Origin: a candidate division TM6 bacterium UASB124
GTDB taxonomy: Bacteria; Babelota; Babeliae; Babelales; RVW-14
Direction of reading: 5' to 3'
Length of the DNA stretch: 9,569 nucleotides
Assembly: GCA_945872225.1 (NCBI GenBank)
Contig: CAMBZK010000035.1
Coordinates: forward strand, 1 to 9,569
Shown in pieces: positions 1 to 7,316 of this stretch. The position numbers and the translations under genes were made by a program. Within the stretch, counting starts at the first letter, position 1; the number at the start of each line of letters is the position of its first letter. Below the pieces are notes generated by a model that saw only the letters and a list, made by a program, of their open reading frames with translations, was not told where the DNA came from and ran no database searches.

Positions 1-265
1 CTTTGGCTACAGCAGGTCTAAGTTTAGCGGCCAGATCTCTTTTTTTAAATAGGGCGTCATATCGATCTGCCTCAGCGACTGAAGGAGCGGCTACTTGTAT
101 GTCTTCAGCAGTTGGACCCGTCGGCTCCCAAACATAACCATTTTTTTTATCCAGTGCTGCAAAAGATTCCATAATTGCGCTACCTTGGTCTGCGTAGGCA
201 TCGGCCGCAACATATCTTGGGATCATAGCGATTATTGATAGCATTAACATCAGTTTAAACGCCAT
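1..265 (-). CDS. Exported protein of unknown function, N-terminal part (cut by the window edge)
   Basis: I do not recognise this protein. The open frame runs from an ATG at 263-265 to the window edge and gives 88 residues without a stop. A good SD (AGAGGAA, complement of 270-276) sits 4 nt before the ATG, so the start is well supported. The first ~21 residues look like a type I signal peptide: a Lys at position 4, a hydrophobic stretch (LMLMLSIIAMI), then a small-residue cleavage zone around YVAA/DAY. The mature part begins acidic and Ala-rich and later becomes Lys/Arg-rich, with no motif I can name. It should leave the cytoplasm and end up periplasmic, outer-membrane or secreted. It lies 119 nt downstream of tRNA-Asn on the same strand. 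A TATAAA-like -10 occurs at 322-327 but with only a weak -35, so I cannot say whether it has its own promoter. Confidence 0.72.
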   Translation of the reverse strand, partial: MAFKLMLMLSIIAMIPRYVAADAYADQGSAIMESFAALDKKNGYVWEPTGPTAEDIQVAAPSVAEADRYDALFKKRDLAAKLRPAVAK

Positions 266-384
266 ATTATTCCTCTAATTTTCAAACAACATATCATTCA
301 TTTTAGGTAGCATATAGGTATTTTATATGAAAATGGGGCTGCTCACAAACGGCACTAGCCAGTCGGAGCCTTGGCAAAGACAGA

Positions 385-460
385 TGGCTCCCCGAGCAGG
401 ACTCGAACCTGCGACAAAACGATTAACAGTCGTTTGCTCTACCAACTGAGCTATCGGGGA
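385..460 (-). tRNA. tRNA-Asn (anticodon GUU)
   Basis: The minus strand folds as a complete cloverleaf. The acceptor stem is TCCCCGA/TCGGGGA, the D arm is GCTC/GAGC, the anticodon stem is AACGA/TCGTT with loop CTGTTAA, and the T arm is GCAGG/CCTGC with loop TTCGAGT. The anticodon GTT is the complement of 425-427. The discriminator base is G, as is normal for tRNA-Asn. The 3' CCA is encoded in the DNA (complement of 385-387). It lies 32 nt downstream of tRNA-Val and is probably transcribed with it. Confidence 0.97.
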
Positions 461-492
461 ACAATTTCTAAGGGAAAGTCTTATATAAAGAC

Positions 493-569
493 TGGTGGGC
501 GAAACAGGATTCGAACCTGTGACCCCCTGCTTGTAAGGCAGATGCTCTAACCAACTGAGCTATTCGCCC
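493..569 (-). tRNA. tRNA-Val (anticodon UAC)
   Basis: The minus strand gives a complete cloverleaf. The acceptor stem is GGGCGAA/TTCGCCC, the D arm is GCTC/GAGC, the anticodon stem is TCTGC/GCAGG with one U-G pair and loop CTTACAA, and the T arm is ACAGG/CCTGT with loop TTCGAAT. The anticodon TAC is the complement of 533-535. The discriminator is A and the CCA is encoded (complement of 493-495). It is the first gene of a two-tRNA unit read towards the window start. Confidence 0.97.
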
Positions 570-601
570 CTTAAGTACTCGTATTAATCAAGTGTCTACG
601 G

Positions 602-630
602 AGAATAATTGAAAAAATGATGTTCGTCAA
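602..630 (-). promoter_or_regulatory. Probable sigma70-type promoter of the tRNA-Val/tRNA-Asn unit
   Basis: On the minus strand TTGACG (complement of 625-630; 5 of 6 to the -35 consensus) and TATTCT (complement of 602-607; 4 of 6 to the -10 consensus) are separated by exactly 17 nt. The expected transcription start is near 595, about 25 nt before the 5' end of tRNA-Val, which suits a stable-RNA leader. The position, spacing and orientation agree, but this is a motif call only. Confidence 0.6.
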
Positions 631-744
631 AACAATTTTTAACAAAAAACAGTGTTTTGTGCTGGCCTCGCTAACAAAGACTTTTCTTTAGCTACGATCA
701 AAACACTTTTTAATACTTTGATGGATTATGGATTGTTTCTTTTC

Positions 745-892
745 TCCGCTCTCCCTGAGCCTATCGAACGGGCGCCCCGTAGGAGTGAAAAAACTGGGCT
801 GTTCGTGCTTCACAATATTAATGTTGCAGAATTTCACTCCGCTCTTCCTTGACCTTCGGTCGGCGTCCTTCGACAGGCTCAGGAAGAGCGGA
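745..892. repeat. Compact inverted-repeat element with nested and competing stems
   Basis: Arms 745-770 and 867-892 are inverted copies that match at 23 of 26 positions. Nested inside, 782-790 (GGAGTGAAA) pairs perfectly with 832-840. A small GACC-TTC-GGTC hairpin lies at 851-861. A second copy of the arm tip at 838-849 is a perfect 12-nt inverted match to 881-892 and an 11 of 12 direct match to 745-756, so 881-892 can pair with either copy. The arm contains the core CTTCGACAGGCTCAGG. This could be a REP/MITE-like repeat, a structured RNA, or a terminator zone for the aminopeptidase transcript. The pairing is visible directly; the function is unknown. Confidence 0.75.
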
Positions 893-982
893 TTTTCATT
901 AGCAGCTGTTATTTAACGGCGGCAGGCTGAGCGGGAATTAGCCAAATATCATGCTAAGCATTTCAGCAACGGCTACACGCAA

Positions 983-2497
983 CTAGCCGGGAAAGTTCAT
1001 AACAAACTCAACCAAAAGCCTGATCCCCGCACCCGTAGAGCCTTTGCCAACATAGTTTATTGCGGGAACATCATGGGCGGTGCCAGCAATATCGAGATGC
1101 GCCCAACGTGCACTTTCTACAAAGTTAGACAAAAAGGTCGCGCCAACAATGGTGCCAGCGTAGTAAGCTGATGATCCATTATTATGAATATCAGCAACTT
1201 CTGACCGAATAGCACCTTTGAAATCGTCATCCATAGGCAGCTGCCAGGTACGATCACCCGTCTTGCGCCCCATAGCCAACAACGCTTGAGCCAGTGCGTC
1301 ATCTTTGGTCATAACGCCCGTGTAAAAATGGCCCAACGCGTGTTGCACAGCGCCCGTCAGCGTAGCGATATCAAGCATCACCGCAGGCTTGAAAAATTTC
1401 TCGGCATAGCACAACGTGTCAGAAAGAATAAGACGACCTTCTGCATCAGTATTTTGAATCTCAACCGTCTTGCCGTTCATGCAGGTAATAACGTCATCAG
1501 GGCGAGATGCTTTGCCACTTGGCATGTTTTCAACCAATGGGGTAAGCCCGATAACGTTGATCGTGGGCTTAAGTTGGCCAATAACATCCATCACGGTGAT
1601 CACGGCCGCAGCGCCAGACATATCAAATTTCATGCCACTAATCCCACTGGTTGGCTTGAGATTAATCCCACCGGTGTCAAACATCACGCCCTTGCCACAC
1701 AACGCAATAGTTGGAGCATTTGGGGTTGTTGTCTTGTATTCAATAACAACAAATTTGCCCTCTTGATCAGAGCCCGCATCAACGGCACAAAAACCACCCA
1801 TGTTGAGCTCAAGCGCTTCTTTACGGCCAAGAATGGTTATTTTAAAGCCATGCTTGCTGGCGACCTTTTGAGCCTCTCCCGCAAGGACGGTTGGGGTCAT
1901 GTGGTTTGCTGGCAAATCAGCCCAATGGCGTGCTTGATTGATAGCACTGCCGATAATATTGCCTTGGTCGATAGCGCCGCTCGTAGCTACCTTTGAAGCA
2001 ATGCTTAAGGTGCCAGCCCATGATGGCTTCTTCTTTTTATCTGATTTAAAGCTAGAAAACTCGTAGCTAGCCATGTGAGCAAGAATGGTAATTTGCTTAG
2101 CAAGCTCGTCATCGCTCATATCGAACAAGCTGCCAGCAGGAAGCGCTACCACAGCGTCTTTAAGATAATTCTTTTTTACAATGTGAATGCCGGTCGCAAC
2201 AGCGCGACGCAGCGTTTCAAGCTCTTGGTGCCAAGCGCCCTGCATGCTACCAACGCCAACAAAGATATACTGCACCAGCGCATCGCCCTGCTTAGCAGAA
2301 AGCGTAAAACTCTGACCTTTGTCACCTTCAAACTGATGCTTTTTGAGGACCTCTTTCAAGTGTGGATAATGTTTTTCTTCAATGTGTGTTAGCGCTGCAT
2401 CAGCACTCAGCGGCTCGAGATTGCTCTTGAGGGGAATGATATAGCCCTCAACGCTGTTTTGCCAAAAATGTTGTTGGGTTAATTGTACTGAAATCAT
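983..2497 (-). CDS. pepA: Leucyl aminopeptidase (cytosol aminopeptidase, peptidase family M17)
   Basis: A two-metal cytosolic exopeptidase that removes N-terminal residues from peptides and normally works as a hexamer. Residue numbers here count from the upstream ATG at 2503. The catalytic half is complete: GKGVMFDTGGINLKP supplies K271, D276 and K283, KFDMSG supplies D294, and NTDAEGRL supplies D353, E355 and R357. These lie within one residue of the Escherichia coli PepA positions (K270, D275, K282, D293, D352, E354, R356), so the enzyme should be active. The N-terminal third is the less conserved M17 N-domain. Total length is normal for the family. I place the start at the ATG at 2495-2497 because GAAAGGA (complement of 2503-2509) sits 5 nt before it; the ATG two codons upstream is itself part of that SD. 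The gene follows sufU after a gap of about 64 nt on the same strand with no obvious terminator between, so co-transcription is likely. Confidence 0.95.
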   Translation of the reverse strand: MISVQLTQQHFWQNSVEGYIIPLKSNLEPLSADAALTHIEEKHYPHLKEVLKKHQFEGDKGQSFTLSAKQGDALVQYIFVGVGSMQGAWHQELETLRRAVATGIHIVKKNYLKDAVVALPAGSLFDMSDDELAKQITILAHMASYEFSSFKSDKKKKPSWAGTLSIASKVATSGAIDQGNIIGSAINQARHWADLPANHMTPTVLAGEAQKVASKHGFKITILGRKEALELNMGGFCAVDAGSDQEGKFVVIEYKTTTPNAPTIALCGKGVMFDTGGINLKPTSGISGMKFDMSGAAAVITVMDVIGQLKPTINVIGLTPLVENMPSGKASRPDDVITCMNGKTVEIQNTDAEGRLILSDTLCYAEKFFKPAVMLDIATLTGAVQHALGHFYTGVMTKDDALAQALLAMGRKTGDRTWQLPMDDDFKGAIRSEVADIHNNGSSAYYAGTIVGATFLSNFVESARWAHLDIAGTAHDVPAINYVGKGSTGAGIRLLVEFVMNFPG

Positions 2498-2561
2498 GAA
2501 CATCCTTTCATTGCGTTAGGGTACAGCAACAGAAGGACAACGCATGGGTACGATTGATTTA

Positions 2562-2957
2562 TTACTCTTTCACCGCGCTAGAACGCGCCTCGAATTCACG
2601 TAATCCTTGCTGCAAAGCTTGCAGTGAAAGAACAGCACACTTAAGCCGTGTCGGGCCCAGTGGAATCGCCACCAGTGTTGCCATGTCGCTACTTGTCAGT
2701 GCGAGTATAGCAGGAATTGTCTTACCCTGACAGAGCTCCGTCAGCATTGACGCAGCGGCTTGACTGATAACGCAACCAGAGCCATCAAAACCAACATCAA
2801 CGAGGACGCTATCTTTGATCAGGCCTTGCATGCTGATGCGATCGCCGCATGAAGGATTGTGGTCGGTGACCGAGAAATCGGGCTGTGAGATATTCTTTTT
2901 ATTTTGCGGATACTTAAAATGTTCGATTAAATTTTCTTGGTATAAAGCGCCACTCAT
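2562..2957 (-). CDS. sufU: Fe-S cluster assembly sulfur carrier/scaffold, SufU type (NifU/IscU N-terminal family)
   Basis: A 131-residue IscU/SufU-fold protein that should accept persulfide sulfur from the cysteine desulfurase encoded just upstream. The three ligand cysteines and the Asp are present: C37 and D39 in NPSCGDRI, C62 in GSGCVISQAAAS, and C107 in RLKCAVLSLQAL. The third motif is SufU-like (Bacillus subtilis has RIKCATLSWKAL) and the IscU LPPVK chaperone-binding motif is absent. Yet the C62-C107 spacing (45 residues) is close to IscU (43 in E. coli) and much shorter than B. subtilis SufU (about 62). The usual SufU insertion therefore seems to be missing. An additional Cys lies at 76. 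The start overlaps the sufS stop by 4 nt (ATGA), with GGAG 5 nt before the ATG, which points to translational coupling with sufS. Confidence 0.92.
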   Translation of the reverse strand: MSGALYQENLIEHFKYPQNKKNISQPDFSVTDHNPSCGDRISMQGLIKDSVLVDVGFDGSGCVISQAAASMLTELCQGKTIPAILALTSSDMATLVAIPLGPTRLKCAVLSLQALQQGLREFEARSSAVKE

Positions 2958-4189
2958 GATTGCTCCACCAGCTGGTTAAACAGCGCGATAGTATTTTCAA
3001 GCTCTCGTAAGAAGAGCTCTATCTCAGCTGTTGTATTGTATAACGCCACACTCACCCGCACTAATGACTCATGGCCAAGTGCCCTGACCAGTGGCTGAGC
3101 ACATAAGTGCCCCGCTCGCACCGCAATACCTTTATTGCTCAACATGCCAGCAATATCATGCGCGTGAATGCCCTGCACAACAAACGATACCAAGTGCCCT
3201 TCGGTAGCCAAGCGCTCACGATTGCCCACAATGGTCACACGTGGCATGGTCTTAAGGCCCTTAATGAGCTCTCGGCACAGTGCCGCTTCATGCTTGTGTA
3301 ACAAGTCCCAGTCAATATTTTTTTGGAGGTAAGCAACCGACGCAGCAAGCCCAATCGCCTCAGCAATTAACGGCGTACCCGCTTCAAATTTTTGTGGGCC
3401 ATCTTGCCAAATAGCATGGTCAAACCAAGCTTCATAAACCATGCTACCACCACGCTGATAGGGATGCATAGCTCCTTGTACAGACCGGCTGGCATACAAT
3501 ACCCCTGATCCCGTAGGACCAAAAAGCTTGTGCCCAGAAAAAACAACAAAATCGGCCTTTAATGATCTTACATCAATCGGGGCATGTGACACAACCTGCG
3601 CCGCATCAAAAAGCACAACAGCGCCAACCTCGTGCGCTCGCTGCGTGAGCACCGCAAGGTCGCCAGCCGCCCAAACAGGTCCTAGGACATTTGAGCTCAG
3701 CGTAACAGCAACTAGTTTTGTTTTTGAAGAGACGTACGCGGCAGGATTTTGCAGCACATAATTTTTTCCATCAAGCGGAATGAAAACTAACTGAGCGCCA
3801 GTCTGTTCAGCAACCCACTGCCAAGGCAGCAGGTTGGCGTGATGCTCGACTTCGGTAAGTAGTATTTCATCACCAGCTTTAAGATGGTAAAGCGCCCAAG
3901 CAGCAGCGACCAGATTAATACTTTCGGTCGTGCCCTTAGTAAAAATAATTTCTTCGGTAGCAGCGTTGATAAATTGAGCAACGGTAGCGCGAGCCTGCTC
4001 ATAACTACTGGTAGCCTGCTCGCCAAGAGCGTAGAGGCCGCGATGCACGGTACCATAGCTATCAGCATAAAAATGCTGCAAGGCATCAATCATTGCTTGA
4101 GGCTTGTGCGCAGTTGCCGCATTGTCAAGATAGACCAGTGGCAGGCGGTTGATAAGAGGAAAATCTTTGCGTAGAGTTGGTTGGTTCAT
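2954..4189 (-). CDS. sufS: Cysteine desulfurase, SufS type (class V aminotransferase fold, PLP enzyme)
   Basis: Converts L-cysteine to alanine and leaves a persulfide for Fe-S cluster assembly. The 411-residue length is normal for SufS. Visible motifs in order are LDNAATAHKP near residue 21, EHHANLLPW with H117, FDAAQ with D195, SGHKLFGPTG with the PLP lysine K221, and RAGHLCAQPL with the catalytic C363 of group II desulfurases, followed by RVSVALYNT. An HAHD motif ends 18 residues before C363. Its second His (H344) has the same distance from the active Cys as B. subtilis SufS His342, the residue reported to take a zinc-ligand position when SufU docks; this supports a SufU-dependent enzyme. 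The start ATG (4187-4189) has no clear SD. It overlaps sufU by 4 nt and leads the minus-strand run sufS-sufU-pepA. sufB, sufC and sufD are not in the window. Confidence 0.95.
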   Translation of the reverse strand: MNQPTLRKDFPLINRLPLVYLDNAATAHKPQAMIDALQHFYADSYGTVHRGLYALGEQATSSYEQARATVAQFINAATEEIIFTKGTTESINLVAAAWALYHLKAGDEILLTEVEHHANLLPWQWVAEQTGAQLVFIPLDGKNYVLQNPAAYVSSKTKLVAVTLSSNVLGPVWAAGDLAVLTQRAHEVGAVVLFDAAQVVSHAPIDVRSLKADFVVFSGHKLFGPTGSGVLYASRSVQGAMHPYQRGGSMVYEAWFDHAIWQDGPQKFEAGTPLIAEAIGLAASVAYLQKNIDWDLLHKHEAALCRELIKGLKTMPRVTIVGNRERLATEGHLVSFVVQGIHAHDIAGMLSNKGIAVRAGHLCAQPLVRALGHESLVRVSVALYNTTAEIELFLRELENTIALFNQLVEQS

Positions 4190-4229
4190 TTATCATCATA
4201 AAGGTAAATGTTGCTATTCGAAGATCATT

Positions 4230-4259
4230 AGCATAAACAAATGTGTGCATTTACGCCAA
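4230..4259 (-). promoter_or_regulatory. Possible promoter of the sufS-sufU-pepA run
   Basis: On the minus strand TTGGCG (complement of 4254-4259) and TATGCT (complement of 4230-4235) are 18 nt apart, each 4 of 6 to consensus. This predicts a start near 4222 and a leader of about 30 nt before the sufS ATG. The position is right, but the match is moderate and the region is AT-rich, so it is tentative. Confidence 0.33.
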
Positions 4260-4296
4260 CGCCTATTTAATAAGTACAAATTGAATTTTATTCTAT

Positions 4297-4325
4297 TTGA
4301 CAAATCATAAATGGCTGAGTAGAGT
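4297..4325 (+). promoter_or_regulatory. Probable sigma70-type promoter of the hydrolase/biotin-enzyme/MerR operon
   Basis: A perfect -35 TTGACA (4297-4302) and TAGAGT (4320-4325; 4 of 6) are separated by 17 nt. Transcription should start near 4332, giving a leader of about 74 nt before the hydrolase ATG. The -35 box sits inside a short palindrome ATTTG-A-CAAAT (4295-4305). The leader also holds two direct copies of TAGGGCT (4344-4350 and 4355-4361) whose starts are 11 nt apart. Either could be an operator, but this is inference. Confidence 0.5.
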
Positions 4326-4405
4326 AAATTGCTTTCACTGATTTAGGGCTACAGTAGGGCTTTCTGTGGGGTTGGTGTGCATAAAACAATCAAGGAAAAA
4401 TTAAC

Positions 4406-5803
4406 ATGCGTATAAATAACGTAACTATCTTGGCAGTGTCTTTTTTACTGGCGCTTAGCCAAAATGTCTCAGCAAAAAAACCAGCTATCACTTTCACGAG
4501 CAATAAAAATTTCACTTACGATCACCAAACAGCAATTATAGATGGCGACCACACAGCGTTTAAGCTTGATAATCGCGTTGAGCCAATCGCTAAAATTATC
4601 AACAGCTATCTTGATAAATCACTCTATTTTAATACCGATTTTTTACTCGATGTTAAAAGAGTTCGTAAATTCCACACCAGCAAGAAAAAATCTAAGGCTT
4701 GCAACGTTGGCACTATCTACCGCGTAACCACAGCAGACAACAAGCGCCTCGGCTGCACTTATTTCAATCGTAACAGCGACAAGCTCCTTGTTGTTGCTGG
4801 TGGCTTTACCAATGAACGCGAACTCATGTCGCCCTTCATCGATATGTTCCCTGATTTTGACATCGTACTCATGGACTGGCGTGGCCACGGGTTTAACCCG
4901 AAGGCAACAGTCATAAACCCTGTGCAGCATGCATTCAGCATCGCGCCAAAAGAGATCACCTTTGGCGAAAAAGAGCACCTTGATGTTTTTGCCGTTGTAG
5001 AGGCATTTCGCTTACTTAAAAAATTCAACACCAACGGGGTTGGGTATGACGAAGTGTTTGGGCTAGGTGTCTGCTACGGTGCATTTGTTTTCACCAAGGC
5101 TGCTTCGCTTGCCGAGCGCTTACAATTTGGGTTGCCAGCTGAGCTTTGTGGTAATGGCAAGAAATTAAGCCATGCAGAAGAAGAGCTCATACATCTCAGA
5201 CACGCCCTAAAAAAGAGTGGCCAATCGTACAAAGAGATTGCCGAGCACGGCTTGTTTGACAAGCTGATTCTTGACGGCTGTTGGCTCTCACTCCCACTTT
5301 TTGTTGAAAAAATTAAAAATGACGTTGCTACTCTCGTCAACCCACAAACAGGTGGCTTATCAAAGCACTGGCTTTTCAGTAAGGCTGGCTTTAAAACAGC
5401 ACTCGACTTCATTGCAACACATGTTGTTGGCTTACAACACCATTCTGAAATCGATCTCCTTGATTATGTACCTACCTTAACCAAAACACCCCTGCTATTC
5501 TTTTCTGGCAAGGATGACTACATGATCCGTCGCCATGAATTTGAAACCCTGTACAATGCAATCCCGAATCCCGAAAAGACGGTAGTTCTGACGTCAAATC
5601 ACCACGTACGCAACCACTGGAAGCAAAAAGAGGTCTACAAACTCGTCTCTGACCTGTTTTTGCTCTTTCCTCATGACCAATTTATCGGGTACCTGCAGAA
5701 TCCAGAGCTTATTGTTAACTACAATACACAGCACTTTATTGCTGCTTGTAGTGCCGCTCTTGGAGGGGAAGCACGTCTTCCTCACTCAGTGGAAAGTAAT
5801 TAA
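4406..5803 (+). CDS. Exported alpha/beta-hydrolase with a predicted cysteine nucleophile
   Basis: A 465-residue protein. Residues 1-23 form a clear signal peptide: two basic residues, a hydrophobic core TILAVSFLLAL, and VSA before KK. Residues ~24-120 are an N-terminal part I do not recognise. From ~125 an alpha/beta-hydrolase core appears: LLVVAGGF as the oxyanion-hole strand, then VLMDWRGHG at 154-162, then the nucleophile elbow GVCYGA with C223 where most family members have Ser. A candidate acid is D370/D371 in FFSGKDDYM, and a candidate His is H399/H400 in LTSNHHV. A long insertion between ~235 and 290 may form a lid. Known Cys-nucleophile members include dienelactone hydrolases (GxCxGG), but overall similarity to them is not obvious, so the substrate is unknown. 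AAGGA lies 9 nt before the ATG. It is the first gene of a plus-strand operon, and only 10 nt separate its stop from the biotin carboxylase ATG. Confidence 0.75.
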   Translation: MRINNVTILAVSFLLALSQNVSAKKPAITFTSNKNFTYDHQTAIIDGDHTAFKLDNRVEPIAKIINSYLDKSLYFNTDFLLDVKRVRKFHTSKKKSKACNVGTIYRVTTADNKRLGCTYFNRNSDKLLVVAGGFTNERELMSPFIDMFPDFDIVLMDWRGHGFNPKATVINPVQHAFSIAPKEITFGEKEHLDVFAVVEAFRLLKKFNTNGVGYDEVFGLGVCYGAFVFTKAASLAERLQFGLPAELCGNGKKLSHAEEELIHLRHALKKSGQSYKEIAEHGLFDKLILDGCWLSLPLFVEKIKNDVATLVNPQTGGLSKHWLFSKAGFKTALDFIATHVVGLQHHSEIDLLDYVPTLTKTPLLFFSGKDDYMIRRHEFETLYNAIPNPEKTVVLTSNHHVRNHWKQKEVYKLVSDLFLLFPHDQFIGYLQNPELIVNYNTQHFIAACSAALGGEARLPHSVESN

Positions 5804-5813
5804 CAAGCTTTTT

Positions 5814-7316
5814 ATGAACAAACAACTAAGCACCGTTTTTATTCCCAATCGATCAGAAGTTGCCTTGCGCATTCAGGCCACCTGTCATGCACGTGGCCTT
5901 CGCACCATTGCTGTGTACGCACCAGAAGACCGTGATTTGCTCTACGTTGCTAATGCATCAGCCGCTTACCCGCTGGCTGGACAAGGTAGTAGTGCTTATC
6001 TACAACAAGAAGAGCTGGTTGCACTTGCTTTGCGTTCTGGGGCTGACGCTGTGCACCCCGGCTATGGCTTTTTATCTGAGCAAGCATCGTTCGCGCAACG
6101 CGTTATCAATGCCGGCTTGACCTGGCTTGGCCCTTCACCAAAAGCAATGGCCGCGATGGCAAGTAAAGAGCAAGCTCGCCTTATTGCCCAGCAGGCTAAT
6201 GTTCCTACCGTTCCAGGTATTTTAGTTACCGATATTTCTGCCGAAGCACGCGATCAAGCATTTACAATCGCTGACCATATAGGCTTTCCCGTCATTATTA
6301 AAGACCCACTCGGCGGTGGCGGTAAGGGCATGCGACGCGTAATGGCCGCTGCAGATTTTGCCGCAGCCTGGGACGCTGTTGTTACCGAAGCAACGCGACA
6401 AACAAACACCAAAGCACTGCTCATAGAAAAATATATTGTTGCGGGCAGGCACATCGAAGTGCAAATTGCCGGCGATAGCACCAAGGTCATTCACCTGTTT
6501 GAGCGTGAATGCTCCATTCAGCGCAGGCACCAAAAAATTATTGAAGAGGCTCCGGCTGCTTTTATCAGCAATGAACTTAAACAGCAGCTCTATCAGGCCG
6601 CTTGTCGCCTAGCTGCCGCCGTTGCCTACGACAGCATTGGCACGGTTGAATTCATTGTAACGCCCGACGAGCAGTGGTATTTTTTAGAAATGAATACCCG
6701 CTTGCAAGTGGAGCATGGGGTCACTGAATTAATCACCGGCATCGACCTAGTTGGCTTACAAATTGACCTGGCTCAAACAGGCGTTTTGCCATTTGCACAA
6801 GCCGACGTACAGCAACGTGGCCATGCCATTCAGTGCCGGCTATATGCCGAAAACCCGCGCGAGCGCTTTATGCCCTCAACAGGGACGCTGCAAGGCCTTA
6901 CCTGGCCACACCACCCACAGGCACGGCTCGAACATGATTTGCACAAGGGCATGGCGATTACGCCCTTTTTCGACCCTATGATTGCCAAACTATTGAGCTA
7001 CGGGGCTACACGCGAACAAGCCCGAGTAACCATGCAGAGCTTGCTTGCTCGTTTATTTATTGCTGGCATCACTACCAACCAGCACTTACTAGCTGGCATT
7101 CTGCAATCAGCGTTCTTTGTAAATGGCGTCTTCCACACACAAACCCTTGCTGACCACGACTTGGTGCTTTTACTCAGCCAAGAACAACAAGCAAGCAGTG
7201 ATGATGAGCTTTATGCAGGCCTCGCGTTTGCTCTTGCCTCGGAGCACAATCCTACCCAACAAACGCCTCAAGAAATTTCAACCGCTCGTCGATGGAAAGA
7301 GCAGCCATGGCGATAA
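5814..7316 (+). CDS. Biotin carboxylase subunit of an acyl-CoA carboxylase (AccC/PccA-type ATP-grasp)
   Basis: Carboxylates the biotin of a carrier protein using ATP and bicarbonate. Motifs in order: PNRSEVALRI (usual NRGEIALRI), HPGYGFLSE at 81-89, SKEQARLIAQ with K118, IIKDPLGGGGKGMRR with K163 and the Gly-rich ATP loop, GRHIEVQI with H213, HQKIIEEAP with K241, VEF with E279, LEMNTRLQVEH with E292, N294 and R296, and CRLYAENP with R342. These match the E. coli AccC catalytic set with a shift of 2-4 residues, so activity is expected. About 50 residues follow the normal AccC end; they are helical-looking and resemble the start of the PccA-type BT linker. The frame stays open 47 codons upstream inside the hydrolase gene, but the protein family begins at the ATG at 5814, so I use that start even though its SD is weak. 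Its last 10 nt overlap the carrier gene. Confidence 0.93.
   Translation: MNKQLSTVFIPNRSEVALRIQATCHARGLRTIAVYAPEDRDLLYVANASAAYPLAGQGSSAYLQQEELVALALRSGADAVHPGYGFLSEQASFAQRVINAGLTWLGPSPKAMAAMASKEQARLIAQQANVPTVPGILVTDISAEARDQAFTIADHIGFPVIIKDPLGGGGKGMRRVMAAADFAAAWDAVVTEATRQTNTKALLIEKYIVAGRHIEVQIAGDSTKVIHLFERECSIQRRHQKIIEEAPAAFISNELKQQLYQAACRLAAAVAYDSIGTVEFIVTPDEQWYFLEMNTRLQVEHGVTELITGIDLVGLQIDLAQTGVLPFAQADVQQRGHAIQCRLYAENPRERFMPSTGTLQGLTWPHHPQARLEHDLHKGMAITPFFDPMIAKLLSYGATREQARVTMQSLLARLFIAGITTNQHLLAGILQSAFFVNGVFHTQTLADHDLVLLLSQEQQASSDDELYAGLAFALASEHNPTQQTPQEISTARRWKEQPWR
7294..7301 (+). promoter_or_regulatory. Ribosome binding site inside the biotin carboxylase gene
   Basis: GGAAAGAG ends 5 nt before the ATG at 7307 and lies within the last codons of the biotin carboxylase gene. 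It favours 7307 over the in-frame ATG at 7292 as start of the carrier protein. It also supports two separately initiated, translationally coupled proteins rather than a frameshifted single gene. Confidence 0.55.

Larger units (their letters stand above)
570..982. other. Intergenic region of about 400 nt between the tRNA pair and the aminopeptidase gene
   Basis: No convincing gene is present. The short open frames here (such as 652-852 on the plus strand) lack an SD, have no recognisable domain, and run through the inverted repeat. The region holds the tRNA promoter near its left end and the inverted-repeat element at 745-892. It must also hold the 3' end of the aminopeptidase transcript, which enters from the right. 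I see no classical hairpin-plus-T-run terminator right after the aminopeptidase stop codon. Confidence 0.7.

Noticed and set aside
477..493. AGTCTT/AAGACT hairpin between the two tRNAs
   Set aside because: It is only 6 bp, AU-rich, and overlaps the tRNA-Val CCA; it may only affect processing or be chance.
385..569. tRNA genes as a possible integration (attachment) site
   Set aside because: I saw no second copy of either tRNA 3' end and no integrase in the window.
652..916. Two short overlapping plus-strand open frames in the tRNA-aminopeptidase gap
   Set aside because: They have no SD or known domain, and both run through the inverted-repeat element, which explains their composition.
1286..1996. 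A 236-codon open frame on the plus strand
   Set aside because: It lies entirely antisense to the conserved catalytic region of the aminopeptidase and has no recognisable domain; it is a shadow frame.
5673..5813. Upstream extension of the biotin carboxylase frame into the hydrolase gene
   Set aside because: The extra 47 residues do not resemble the family N-terminus and overlap a well-supported gene; the family starts at the ATG at 5814.
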